The notes: generated from the sequence alone by a model not told the origin. 64,000 nt of DNA from Caballeronia megalochromosomata (GCA_001580565.1 LRBF01000096.1:1-64000), one strand, 5' to 3'. Shown: positions 37,129 through 45,745, numbered from the stretch's first letter. Numbers and translations are program-made.

Positions 37129-39221
37129 TGAACATCGATCCCGACGCGCCCTCGCCCGCGCTGCGCGACGACCTGCGCCTTTCGGAGGCGTCGCCGGGAC
37201 GAAACGGCGAACCCGCGTGGGTGATTCAGGATATCGTCGTCAACCGGTTTTATCGCATCGGCTGGCTGGAGTTCGAATGTCTGCTGCGCTGGAACAAGCC
37301 GCCCGCGCAGATCTGCAGCGAGATCGAGCGGGAGACCGCGCTCAGGCCGGTGATCGACCAGGTCATCGCATTTCGCGCGTTTCTCGAACGGCACGGACTG
37401 CTGAAGCCGACTCCCGAAACGCTCGCGCGCCTGCGCAACGCCCAGCGGACGCAATGGTTCACATGGCGCTGGTGGCTGCATCACTATCTGTTCTTCCGCA
37501 TTCCGCTCGTGCGCCCGCAGCGCTTTCTCGCGTGGCTCGCGAAGCGCCTCGACTGGCTCTTCACGCCGGCTACGCCGATCATCGTCGTGATCGCGAGCGT
37601 CGCCGGGATCGTGCTCGTGCTCCAGCAGTGGGACGTGTTCACGAAGGCCGTGGTCGAGTCCTTCTCCGTCGAAGGCATGTTGAGCTTCGCGCTCGCGCTC
37701 ATCGTCGGGAAGACGCTGCATGAGATGGCGCATGCGATCGTCGCCACGCGGCTCGGGCTGAAGGTCGCGCACATGGGCGTGGCGTTCGTCGTGCTGTGGC
37801 CGATGCTCTACACCGACACCGGCGAAAGCTGGAAGCTCAAGCGCGCGCGCCAGCGGCTCGCGATCGCATCAGCAGGCATTCTGTGCGAACTCTCGCTCGC
37901 GGGCCTCTCGACGCTCGGCTGGGCGCTGAGCGATCCGGGGCCGCTGCGCAACGCGTTCCTCTATCTCGCGACGACGAGCTGGGTGCTCTCACTCGCGCTC
38001 AACGCGAGTCCGTTCATGCGCTTCGACGGGTACTTCATTCTGTCGGATCTGCTCGACTTTCCGAACCTCCATTTCCGGGCGTCGGCACTCGCACGCGTGA
38101 GCCTGCGGCGCGCGATTCTCGGCCTCGACGATCCGTGGCCCGAGCCGTTCGAGCGCACGCAGCGGCGCCTGCTCGTCGCGTTCGAGTTCGTGACCTGGCT
38201 CTACCGGCTCGTGCTGTTTCTCGGCATCGCGGTCACGGTGTATCTGTTCTTCTTCAAGCTGCTCGGCATCGTGCTGTTCGTCGTGGAAGTAAGCTGGTTC
38301 ATCGTGCTGCCGGTGTGGCGGGAACTCGGCTACTGGTGGGCGAATCGCCGGCGCGTGGCGCATGGGCGCCGGCTCGTATTCGGCGTGCTGGTCGCCGGCG
38401 CGCTCGGGTTGCTCGCGGTGCCGTGGCGCACGCAGATCCACGCGGACGGCGTCGCGCGCGCGGAGCACGTGCTGCGCGTGTTCGTGCCGTTTCCCGCGCG
38501 CATCCGGACGATTCTGCCTTCCGGCCCGGTCGGTCCCGACGCGGCGCTCATGGAGATGGACGAACCCGACATCGCCGCGCGCATGCGCCGCAGCGAAGCC
38601 GGCATTCGCGGTTATGAAGGGCGGCTCGCGGGTCTCATCGCCGATTCGAACGGACTCGACCAGCAGACCTCGGTGCGCGAGCGCCTGCGCGTGCAGTACG
38701 AGGAGACCGCCGCGGCGCACTCGGAGATCGCACGGTTGAGCCTGCGCGCGCCGTTCGCCGGTCTTTGGACCGACGTCGATCCGCAATGGCGCGCCGGGCA
38801 ATGGATCAATCCGAAGGTGCCGGTGGGCGTACTGATCGATCCGCATAGCTGGCAGGTCGACGCATTCGTCAGACAGGACGAGGTTCAGCGCATCGCCATC
38901 GGCGACCGGGCGCGCTTCTATCCCGTCGGACAGGTCGCGCCGATCGCGGGGCGCGTGCTCGCCATCGACACCACGCGCGTACGCCAGCTCGATCACCCGA
39001 TGCTCGCGTCACGCTACAAGGGGCCGCTCGCCGTGTCGTCGGAGCGTGGCGCGCTGATTCCCAATCCGGCGCTGTTCCATGTGCTCGTCGCGCTCGATGC
39101 GCCGCCCGTCAACCTGTGGGAAACGCGCGGTCAGTTGCAGATCGACGGCGCGCGCCGAAGTCTGCTGATCGAGGGCGGCACGCATGTGCTTGGCGCGCTG
39201 ATCCGGCAGAGCGGGTTTTGA
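37128..39221 (+). CDS. M50 site-2-protease membrane protein with PqqD-like and HlyD-like domains
   Basis: A 697-residue protein. Residues about 30-95 look PqqD-like (VIQDIVVNRFYRIGWLEFEC ... FRAFLERHGLL). Several membrane helices then carry the S2P/M50 active site: H198-E-M-A-H202 and the partner motif N292-A-S-P295...D300-G301, both complete. After the last helix (about 425-442) a periplasmic HlyD-like part follows (RAEHVLRVFVPFPARI, helical hairpin, LSLRAPFAGLWTDV, then a barrel). It belongs to the 'putative peptide zinc metalloprotease' group seen with exporters. The start is the ATG at 37128, sharing one base with the stop of the upstream gene. In this operon it takes the place of the missing ABC transporter: it may process or move the adhesin, or cut an unknown membrane protein. 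Confidence 0.85.
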   Translation: MNIDPDAPSPALRDDLRLSEASPGRNGEPAWVIQDIVVNRFYRIGWLEFECLLRWNKPPAQICSEIERETALRPVIDQVIAFRAFLERHGLLKPTPETLARLRNAQRTQWFTWRWWLHHYLFFRIPLVRPQRFLAWLAKRLDWLFTPATPIIVVIASVAGIVLVLQQWDVFTKAVVESFSVEGMLSFALALIVGKTLHEMAHAIVATRLGLKVAHMGVAFVVLWPMLYTDTGESWKLKRARQRLAIASAGILCELSLAGLSTLGWALSDPGPLRNAFLYLATTSWVLSLALNASPFMRFDGYFILSDLLDFPNLHFRASALARVSLRRAILGLDDPWPEPFERTQRRLLVAFEFVTWLYRLVLFLGIAVTVYLFFFKLLGIVLFVVEVSWFIVLPVWRELGYWWANRRRVAHGRRLVFGVLVAGALGLLAVPWRTQIHADGVARAEHVLRVFVPFPARIRTILPSGPVGPDAALMEMDEPDIAARMRRSEAGIRGYEGRLAGLIADSNGLDQQTSVRERLRVQYEETAAAHSEIARLSLRAPFAGLWTDVDPQWRAGQWINPKVPVGVLIDPHSWQVDAFVRQDEVQRIAIGDRARFYPVGQVAPIAGRVLAIDTTRVRQLDHPMLASRYKGPLAVSSERGALIPNPALFHVLVALDAPPVNLWETRGQLQIDGARRSLLIEGGTHVLGALIRQSGF

Positions 39222-39242
39222 AGTGCTTCCCGCATGAGGATG

Positions 39243-40301
39243 TCAGGTTGACGGGTGACCTGCGTGGGCCTGGACGGCACCGGCATCGGCGAGCCGGTTT
39301 TCCGCCATCCGGCATACGATGTCGAACGCATTCTGCGTCGCGCCGGCATGCGCCTTGCCCTGCCCGTAGATATCGAACGCCGTGCCGTGCGCGGGCGTGG
39401 TCACAGGAATCGGCAAGCCGCCATGCACCGTGACGCCGCGCTCGAAGCCCATCAGCTTCATCGCGATCTGGCCTTGATCGTGGTACATCGTCACCACGCC
39501 GTCGAACTCGCCGCGCCTGAGCGCGCGCACGAAGATCGTATCCGCGGGCAGCGGGCCTTCGGCCGGCAGCCCCAGGCTTTGCGCGCGAAGCACGGCGGGC
39601 CCGATGACGTCGAGCTCTTCGCGTCCGAATGAACCATCGTCGCCATTGTGCGGATTCAGGCCGCATACGCCGATGCGCGGCCGCGCGATGCCCGCGCGGC
39701 GCAGGCCGTCCGTGATCAGCCTGATGGCCGCGATGATCTTCTCTTCGGTGATGAGATCGCCCACGCGTCTCAAGGCCACATGGGACGTCACGCGCGAAGT
39801 CCAGAGTTCCTCGATGACGTTGAACTCGCTGCACGGTCCGCGGTAGTCGAGTTGCCTCGCGAACCATTCCATCTCGTCGCCGGTCTCCATGCCCGCCATG
39901 TGCATCGACGTCTTGTTCACGGGCGCGAACAGCATGCCCTGGGTATCGTTTCCGGCCGTGAGCTTCAGTGCCTCACGGAAGGCATCGAGGCTGTAGACGC
40001 CGCCGTTCTCGCTCGCCTGCGCGCGCGCAAACGGCGCTTTCGCGCCCCCGCGAAAGTGCATCAGCACCGGCACGCCCGGCTCGAAACGCGCCGCCTCGAA
40101 GCGCTCAGCCTCGACGTACGGAAAACGCGCACCCGCAATGCGCATGCCTTCGTCGACCTCGTTTCTGTCGCCGATAAGGAACAGGTCGGCGCGATGCCGG
40201 TTCGCCTCGTTCGACAACAGCTTCGCGATCAGCTCGGGACCGATGCCCGCCGGGTCTCCGAGCAACACCGCGAGACGCACACGTGTAGTGGATGAATTCA
40301 T
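39243..40301 (-). CDS. PdxA-family 4-hydroxythreonine-4-phosphate dehydrogenase-like protein
   Basis: A 352-residue member of the PdxA family, NAD-dependent beta-decarboxylating dehydrogenases. Family marks are VRLAVLLGDPAGIGPELI, FAPVNKTSMHMAG, SHVALRRV, CGLNPHNGDDGSFG and TMYHDQGQIAMKLM. Two metal-binding His (in TSHVAL and MYHDQG) are kept, but the usual GHTE segment reads GDEME, so the first His ligand is replaced by an acidic residue. This and its place in an operon with a sugar-acid dehydratase and an MFS carrier point to a catabolic PdxA2-like role rather than vitamin B6 synthesis; that is inference. The ATG at 40301 begins the conserved domain directly (MNSSTTRVRLAVLLGDPAG). Confidence 0.85.
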   Translation of the reverse strand: MNSSTTRVRLAVLLGDPAGIGPELIAKLLSNEANRHRADLFLIGDRNEVDEGMRIAGARFPYVEAERFEAARFEPGVPVLMHFRGGAKAPFARAQASENGGVYSLDAFREALKLTAGNDTQGMLFAPVNKTSMHMAGMETGDEMEWFARQLDYRGPCSEFNVIEELWTSRVTSHVALRRVGDLITEEKIIAAIRLITDGLRRAGIARPRIGVCGLNPHNGDDGSFGREELDVIGPAVLRAQSLGLPAEGPLPADTIFVRALRRGEFDGVVTMYHDQGQIAMKLMGFERGVTVHGGLPIPVTTPAHGTAFDIYGQGKAHAGATQNAFDIVCRMAENRLADAGAVQAHAGHPST

Positions 40302-40354
40302 GGCTTGTCCAGGGATCAAGGAAAGTGGTCCGCATGCCAGCGCGCCGCCGGCAT

Positions 40355-41635
40355 TTATCCGTTCGCGTGCTTCAGGTCGATCAGTAGCGTGCAGAGCATA
40401 TACACGACGCCGCATCCGGCAAGGAAGTGCAGGACAGTGTCATAGGTTCCGACATACTGGAGAATCAGGCCGACGACGATGGGTATCAGCATGCCGCCGA
40501 GGCTGCCAGCGAGATTCATGGTGGCGCCCACGATGCCGACGCGCTCCCGCGTGGCGAGAATGGCGGGCATGCTCCAGTACAGGCTGCCGAAGCTCACCAC
40601 GAAGGCCGCGGCGGCCAGCAGGATCACCGCCTGCACCGGGTCGGCCACGCGCGGCAGCAGCATGAAGACCGCGAAGATGCACGCACCCGAGAGTATCAGT
40701 ATCGACTTGAGCACCCTTGCGCGCCGCCAGCCTCGCTGAATGAGCGCATCGGCGCCGAAGCCGCTCGCGAGACAGCCGATCGCACCGGCGATGAAAATGA
40801 AAAACGTCGCCATGCCGAGTTGCTTCAGGTCGAAGCCGCGCGCATGCGACAGATAACTCGGTCCCCATGTCAGGAGCCCGAAGTTCACCATCGCCCAGCT
40901 GGCGCGTCCGAGCGTCAGCCCGAACCACGAACGGGCTCGCATCGGTGCTCGCGCCGTCTCCACCCGTACCGCGCCCGCCTCGCGGATATGCGTGAGTTCG
41001 GCTTCGTTGACGGCGGGATGCAGCGCGGGATCGTCGCGCACCTGGCGCCACGCGAGCCAGCTCATCGCGGTCGTGACCAGTCCGGCGATGACGAACGCCG
41101 CGCGCCACGAGTTGAACGACACGATCAGCCAGGAAATAGCCATGCCGCCCAGCGCGGCGCCCAGCAAGCCACCGGTATCGACCAGCACCGCGCCCCGGCT
41201 GCGCTCACTGGGCGCAAGCCACAGCGCGTTCAGCTTGGCGCCCGACGGGAACAGCGGCGCCTCCGCCGCGCCCAGCGCGAAGCGCGTGGCGAGCAGCGAC
41301 ACCGCGCCCGTGGCGCAGCCCGCGATCGTCTGCGACAGCCCCCACAGCAGCGTCGATCCGGTGATGATCCTGCGCGGCCCGAACCGGTCGATCAGCCATC
41401 CGCCCGGAATCTGCAGCGTGGCGTACGCCCAGAAGAAGCTGCTCAGAATGAGCCCCTGCATCGCGGGTTGCAGCGCGAACTCCTTGCCGATGGTCGGCAT
41501 CGCGATCGACAGCGAAATGCGGTCCAGCAGATTCATCATCACCAGCAGAAAGATCACGCCGAATATGCGCCACCTCACCGATGTCGGTGCGATCGCCGCC
41601 ACGTGGTCCGAAGCGCCTGCGATAGGGGTGTTCAT
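40355..41635 (-). CDS. MFS transporter, sugar-acid (glucarate/galactonate-like, ACS) type
   Basis: A 426-residue carrier with about twelve helices. Helix 1 has FLLVMMNLLDRISLSIAMPTIGKEFAL and the helix 2-3 loop GGWLIDRFGPRRIITGS, typical for the anion:cation symporter group that includes glucarate and galactonate carriers. The ATG at 41635 (MNTPIAG) is chosen over an upstream start because the preceding residues are arginine-rich and not conserved. It lies between the fucD-like and pdxA-like genes with gaps of 81 and 53 bp, one operon, and should import the sugar acid that the dehydratase handles. Confidence 0.88.
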   Translation of the reverse strand: MNTPIAGASDHVAAIAPTSVRWRIFGVIFLLVMMNLLDRISLSIAMPTIGKEFALQPAMQGLILSSFFWAYATLQIPGGWLIDRFGPRRIITGSTLLWGLSQTIAGCATGAVSLLATRFALGAAEAPLFPSGAKLNALWLAPSERSRGAVLVDTGGLLGAALGGMAISWLIVSFNSWRAAFVIAGLVTTAMSWLAWRQVRDDPALHPAVNEAELTHIREAGAVRVETARAPMRARSWFGLTLGRASWAMVNFGLLTWGPSYLSHARGFDLKQLGMATFFIFIAGAIGCLASGFGADALIQRGWRRARVLKSILILSGACIFAVFMLLPRVADPVQAVILLAAAAFVVSFGSLYWSMPAILATRERVGIVGATMNLAGSLGGMLIPIVVGLILQYVGTYDTVLHFLAGCGVVYMLCTLLIDLKHANG

Positions 41636-41716
41636 GTCGTCTCCAGTCCATGTTCTGGTTGGTCGTGCCCGGCGTTTTATTTTGTGCAGCAGCACCGGGG
41701 CACGCTCTGCCGCGCG

Positions 41717-43033
41717 CTAGGATGCTTCGATATCGGACCAGACGGGCCCGTCCGGATACTGAAAGCGCGAGAGCGTGTCGCGCTTCATCTCGATGCTGTA
41801 GCCGGGCCGGCTGGGCGGCATGTAGCGGCCACGGCGAATCGTCACGGGATCGAGGAAGTGTTCGTGCAGGTGATCGACATACTCCAGCACGCGATTCTCC
41901 AGCGAGCCCCCCACGGCGATGTAGTCGAACAGCGAAATATGCTGCGTGTATTCGCACAAGCCCACACCGCCGCCGTGCGGGCATACCGGAATGCCGAACT
42001 TCGCGGCCATCAGCAGGACGATCAGCACTTCATTGAGACCGCCGAGACGCGCGGCATCGACCTGGCAGAAATCGAATGCGCGCGCCTGGAACATCTGCTT
42101 GAACATTACGCGGTTATGGCAGTGCTCGCCGGTGGCCACGCCGATGGGCGCGATCCGTTCGCGGATGCGCGCGTGGCCGAGGATATCGTCCGGGCTCGTC
42201 GGCTCCTCGATCCACAGGGGCTCGAAGACCGCGAGACGGCGCATGGCCTCGACCGACTGATCGACGCTCCAGACCTGATTGGCGTCCATCATCAGCGCGC
42301 GATCCCAGCCGATCTCCTCGCGCAGGATCTTCGCGCGCCGCATGTCTTCCTCGATGTCGGCGCCGATCTTCTGCTTGACGTGGGTCCAGCCGGCCGCAAC
42401 GGCTTCACGGGCAAGCCGGCGCATCTTCTCTTCGGAGTAGCCGAGCCAGCCCGGCGCAGTCGTATAGCCGGGAAAGCCGTGTTCCAGCATCTCGGCCTCC
42501 CGGCGCGCGCGGCCGGGCGCCTGCCTGCGCAGCAGCGCGATCGCTTCCTCCGGCGTCAGCACGTCGGTGACGTAGCTGAAGTCGAGGCAGCGCACGAGCG
42601 CTTCGGGCGTCATGTCGACGAGCAGCTTCCAGATCGGCTTGCCCGCCGATTTGGCCCACAGATCCCACACCGCGTTGACGATGGCCGCCGTGGCGAGATG
42701 AATCACGCCCTTCTCCGGCCCGAGCCAGCGCAACTGGCTGTCGCCGGCCACGAGCCGCTTCCAGAAAGCCCCCATGTCGGCGGTGATCTCTTCGAGCGTG
42801 AGGCCCGCGACGAGCACGGACAGCGATTCCACGGCCTTCACGCAAATCTCGTTGCCGCGACCGATCGTGAAGGTCAGCCCGTGGCCCTCCAGGCCATCGG
42901 GTGAATCCGTGTGCAGGACCACGTAGGTGGCCGAGTAATCGGGCGCGGCGTTCATCGCGTCGGAGCCATCGAGAGACTTCGACGTGGGAAAACGGATATC
43001 GCGGACTTCGATCTGGGTGATTCGGGTGTTCAT
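41717..43033 (-). CDS. L-fuconate dehydratase-like enolase-superfamily enzyme
   Basis: A 438-residue enolase-superfamily protein of the L-fuconate dehydratase group, which removes water from an acid sugar to give a 2-keto-3-deoxy acid. It starts TQIEVRDIRFPTSKSLDGSD and YSATYVVLHTD, typical of FucD. The barrel shows the Lys pair in HVKQKIGAD, the metal ligands in MMDANQVWS, WIEEPTSPDD and GVATGEHCHN, and the catalytic His region CPHGGGVGLCEY. All active-site residues visible in the family are present. It is the first gene of the operon with the MFS and PdxA-like genes and is divergent from a LysR gene across 116 bp. L-fuconate is the best guess; related C5/C6 acids are possible. Confidence 0.87.
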   Translation of the reverse strand: MNTRITQIEVRDIRFPTSKSLDGSDAMNAAPDYSATYVVLHTDSPDGLEGHGLTFTIGRGNEICVKAVESLSVLVAGLTLEEITADMGAFWKRLVAGDSQLRWLGPEKGVIHLATAAIVNAVWDLWAKSAGKPIWKLLVDMTPEALVRCLDFSYVTDVLTPEEAIALLRRQAPGRARREAEMLEHGFPGYTTAPGWLGYSEEKMRRLAREAVAAGWTHVKQKIGADIEEDMRRAKILREEIGWDRALMMDANQVWSVDQSVEAMRRLAVFEPLWIEEPTSPDDILGHARIRERIAPIGVATGEHCHNRVMFKQMFQARAFDFCQVDAARLGGLNEVLIVLLMAAKFGIPVCPHGGGVGLCEYTQHISLFDYIAVGGSLENRVLEYVDHLHEHFLDPVTIRRGRYMPPSRPGYSIEMKRDTLSRFQYPDGPVWSDIEAS

Positions 43034-43064
43034 GGTGTGTTTTGGCCCGGTCGAATGATCTGGA

Positions 43065-43139
43065 TTGACGATTGGATTGGACTGGACTGTACATTCCCCC
43101 GCGATATATGAATAATTGTCGATCCGTATCTATCGATAC
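43065..43139 (+). promoter_or_regulatory. Divergent fucD/lysR control region with inverted repeat
   Basis: The 116 bp between the two starts are AT-rich. GTATC-N4-GATAC (43126-43139) is a LysR-type inverted repeat. A weak promoter for the LysR gene may be TTGACG (43065-43070) and TGTACA (43088-43093) with 17-bp spacing. Both calls are from inspection only. Confidence 0.4.
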
Positions 43140-43149
43140 CAAAATTGAT

Positions 43150-44127
43150 ATGTCATACGAGCCTCCAGAGCCGGCGGCTGTCGCCGCGCAGACACATTCG
43201 CCGCTGAAGATTTCGAGTCGCCAGATTGCCCTGATCAACGCGCTGGCCGAATACCGCAACCTCCGCAAGGCCGCGGCGGCGATGCACACGACTCAACCGG
43301 CGGCGAGCCTTCTCCTGCAGCAGCTCGAAGAGCGCATCGGCGTGCCGTTGTTCACGCGTCTGCCACGCGGCATGGAGCCGACCGCGTTCGGTGAAGTGCT
43401 CATCCGTTTCGCGCAAGGCGTGGTGCATGAATTCGGCCACGCCGAGTCGGAAATCAGGGAACTGGCGGCGGGCGCGGCGGGGCTCGCGCGCATCGGGACC
43501 GTGGTCGGGCCGGTGCCGTCGCTCATCACGCGCAGCCTGCTGGCGTTCAAGGCGAATAACCCGCGGGTGCGGATTTCCGTCGACGTCGGCACGAGCGACA
43601 TGCTGCTGCCGCAGTTGATCCGTGGGGATCTCGATGTGGTGGTCGGCCGTCTGCCCGACCGGAGCAGTCATCCTGAAGTCGAGGTGGAGTTGTTCGGCAC
43701 GCCCGAGCACATGCGCGTGATCGGCAGACCGCTGCATCCCGCCACACGGATCGACAAACTGGCGCTCAAGGATCTCGTGAATCTGACGTGGATCCTCCAT
43801 CCGGTGGGAAGTCCGATGCGTTTGCGCGTCGAAAACATTCTGGCGCTCGCCGGCATGACCGACACGCTCGATGTCATCGAAACATCCAACTTGCTGGCCA
43901 CCACCGCGATGATCGAAACCTCCGACATGATCTCCGTCGTGCCCGAGGACGTGGCGCAGTACTACGCACGTTACGCGATGGTGGCTATGCTCCCGGTCGA
44001 ATTGCCGGTGCCGATGGTGAACCTGGGGCTGTTGACCTTGCGCGGGCGGGTTTTATCGGCGGCCGTGACGCGGCTGATCCAGCACCTGCGGGAAGAAGGC
44101 GGCTGTGTGAAGGAAGTCTCGCGTTGA
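43150..44127 (+). CDS. LysR-family transcriptional regulator of the sugar-acid operon
   Basis: A 325-residue LTTR. The N-terminal winged helix is SRQIALINALAEYRNLRKAAAAMHTTQPAASLLLQQLEERIGVPLFTRLPRGMEPTAFG, split here only by description, and the substrate domain runs from about residue 95 (LARIGTVVGPVPSLITRSL) to the end. The start is uncertain: ATG 43150 is given, but ATG 43108 in the same frame would add 14 residues; neither has a clear ribosome binding site. Divergent orientation to the fucD-like gene suggests that it controls the dehydratase-MFS-PdxA operon in response to a sugar acid and its own gene through the shared 116-bp region. Confidence 0.85.
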   Translation: MSYEPPEPAAVAAQTHSPLKISSRQIALINALAEYRNLRKAAAAMHTTQPAASLLLQQLEERIGVPLFTRLPRGMEPTAFGEVLIRFAQGVVHEFGHAESEIRELAAGAAGLARIGTVVGPVPSLITRSLLAFKANNPRVRISVDVGTSDMLLPQLIRGDLDVVVGRLPDRSSHPEVEVELFGTPEHMRVIGRPLHPATRIDKLALKDLVNLTWILHPVGSPMRLRVENILALAGMTDTLDVIETSNLLATTAMIETSDMISVVPEDVAQYYARYAMVAMLPVELPVPMVNLGLLTLRGRVLSAAVTRLIQHLREEGGCVKEVSR

Positions 44128-44154
44128 GTGACGCGTACTTCGCGCGACTGCCCG

Positions 44155-44910
44155 CTATCTGTCAGCCGCGCTCGGCGATCCGCCCGGACCGTAGGGGTCC
44201 GGGTTGCCAAATCGAGGGAGTGAACCGTTCAGACGCGCGTTGCGGAGTTCGTCTTGCACGTCCTGCCGGGATTTTGGTTGCGGCGTCGCTGGCGAGGGCG
44301 GGAGAGCGCCGACCGCAGCCGGGCGGCTTGGCATCGCGGGCTGGGCTGTCGCATCAGGCGGTGTCGGGTCCGCCATTGCAGGGTGCACAGGAAGGATTGC
44401 GTCACGATTCAGGCTTTCCGCTTGGCCGATTTCCGCTTCATGAGGCTCGATTTCGGGTGCGCTTGCCGCGCGCTCAATGCTCTGCGGCGCTGCACGCATG
44501 TGCTCAACAGGTCGCCTCGGCTGTTGCGTGATCGTGGGTGCGGCGCGAGTTGTGGTCGGCGGCATCGCCCTTTTTTCAGCGCGCGAGGTCCGCGAGTGCT
44601 CCTCTCGCGGACTCGTGTCCAGCTCGTCGCCAGCGTCTGGGCCAACGAAGCTCGACGCCGTTTCGACAGTGCCCGGCTTACCTGCGTCGATATCTTCCCC
44701 TTCACCCGAACTGGCGTTCTCCGAATCGACGTTCGCCGTGGGCGTCGAGGAACCAATGGCGCCCGTCACCACAGATGCCTGTTGCAGAGACGACCAGGCT
44801 GGTTCGACCGCGTGCTGCTTGTGATGCTGGAGCAACGCGAACAAGCCGATGATCGACATGCCGATCACCAAAAGACCCAGGACGATGATACGGTCGGAAG
44901 TTCTAACCAT
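44155..44910 (-). CDS. Hypothetical single-span membrane protein, Pro/Ala-rich
   Basis: A 251-residue protein of unknown function. Residues about 8-27 form one membrane helix (IIVLGLLVIGMSIIGLFALL) after a short basic start, so most of the chain would lie in the periplasm. The middle is low-complexity, rich in Ala, Pro, Ser, Thr, Glu and Asp. The last 40 residues contain a more ordered stretch, DVQDELRNARLNGSLPRFGN followed by PDPYGPGG, which resembles the end of small Burkholderia envelope proteins. GAGGGAG lies ten bases before the ATG. It is probably a real gene because of the clear helix and ribosome binding site, but the low-complexity part gives no function. The neighbours are the LysR gene (convergent, 27 bp) and the P450 island. 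Confidence 0.6.
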   Translation of the reverse strand: MVRTSDRIIVLGLLVIGMSIIGLFALLQHHKQHAVEPAWSSLQQASVVTGAIGSSTPTANVDSENASSGEGEDIDAGKPGTVETASSFVGPDAGDELDTSPREEHSRTSRAEKRAMPPTTTRAAPTITQQPRRPVEHMRAAPQSIERAASAPEIEPHEAEIGQAESLNRDAILPVHPAMADPTPPDATAQPAMPSRPAAVGALPPSPATPQPKSRQDVQDELRNARLNGSLPRFGNPDPYGPGGSPSAADR

Positions 44911-45050
44911 CAGACTATTACTCCCTCTATCGGCGCAGGCGGGTCATGGAACGTTTAAGTCACGCGGTCTCATTGCGCATACGGAGCAGAGCACATCCGG
45001 GATTCAAGGAGTTACAGATTCTTTCATTTGGGACGCGCGGCAATATCAAA

Positions 45051-45725
45051 TCAGTCCCTGACGACACTCACTTGCAGACGAAATATCCGTTCGACGTCCT
45101 GCTCGCCCAAACCCCAGCGCTTGCAAACCGGACCCGTAAGTTCGTTTCGAGCAAAGTCCCTCAGAACCTGTTCTGACGTTCCCTCTACAACCAGAATCAT
45201 CGCTTCGGCAAAGCGATTTCCGCTTCGTCGGCTTTCCTCTGTTTCATGCGACGAAGCGGCGCGATCCGGCTCTGCAAACGCAATGCTGGCGATTCCAGGC
45301 TGTCCGCACCAGTTGTCGAGCAATTCGAAACCGATCTCATCCTTCATCGCCTGGGCGTTGTCGGGCCGGGCACTGATCAACATCGCGTACGCCGCCTGCG
45401 CCCCTCCCGCTCTTGTGAGTACGCGATAAGCCGAGCGCCGACCGTCTCGAAACGTCGGAAGCGTCGCACGAGTCCAGTCAGTCGGATTGTTCAGGCGCTC
45501 CAGATAGCTGGGATGCGAAAGCACCGACAGGCTGCCTACATCGTAAAGAATCAGGAAACAGGAATCCACGTCTGTACGGACGAAGCGTCGGCCGCGGACA
45601 AATCCGGGAATCGCCAGGCGCTCCGGCAGATGCTCACGCGTGTGCCAGGCGACGAAGTTCTCCTTGTCGCACTCGCGCACGCTGAGCGTTGCGCACAGAA
45701 TGGCTCGTTCGTTTGGAGTCTTCAT
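45051..45725 (-). CDS. DUF4286-like protein of the P450 cluster
   Basis: A 224-residue protein that appears to contain two ferredoxin-like (dimeric alpha+beta barrel) halves. Residues about 5-100 carry a typical DUF4286 pattern (WHTREHLPERLAIPGFVRGR; YDVGSLSVLSHPSYLERLNN; PTDWTR). It is soluble, with no signal peptide. The ATG at 45725 has GGAGAGAC directly upstream. It is the last gene of a minus-strand run with P450, SDR and P450 genes and follows the P450 by 20 bp, so it is probably co-transcribed. Related proteins often sit in aromatic and terpenoid degradation clusters, but no activity is established; a role in binding or dehydrating a pathway intermediate is a guess. Confidence 0.75.
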   Translation of the reverse strand: MKTPNERAILCATLSVRECDKENFVAWHTREHLPERLAIPGFVRGRRFVRTDVDSCFLILYDVGSLSVLSHPSYLERLNNPTDWTRATLPTFRDGRRSAYRVLTRAGGAQAAYAMLISARPDNAQAMKDEIGFELLDNWCGQPGIASIAFAEPDRAASSHETEESRRSGNRFAEAMILVVEGTSEQVLRDFARNELTGPVCKRWGLGEQDVERIFRLQVSVVRD

Positions 45726-45745
45726 GTCTCTCCTGCCGTCCCGGG

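Noticed and set aside
37125-37130. GTG one codon before the ATG of the M50 gene as start
   Set aside because: The ATG at 37128 overlaps the upstream stop in the usual coupled form, and the GTG adds only one residue.
40427-42904. An 825-codon plus-strand frame
   Set aside because: It is antisense to the MFS and fucD-like genes and has no recognisable domain.
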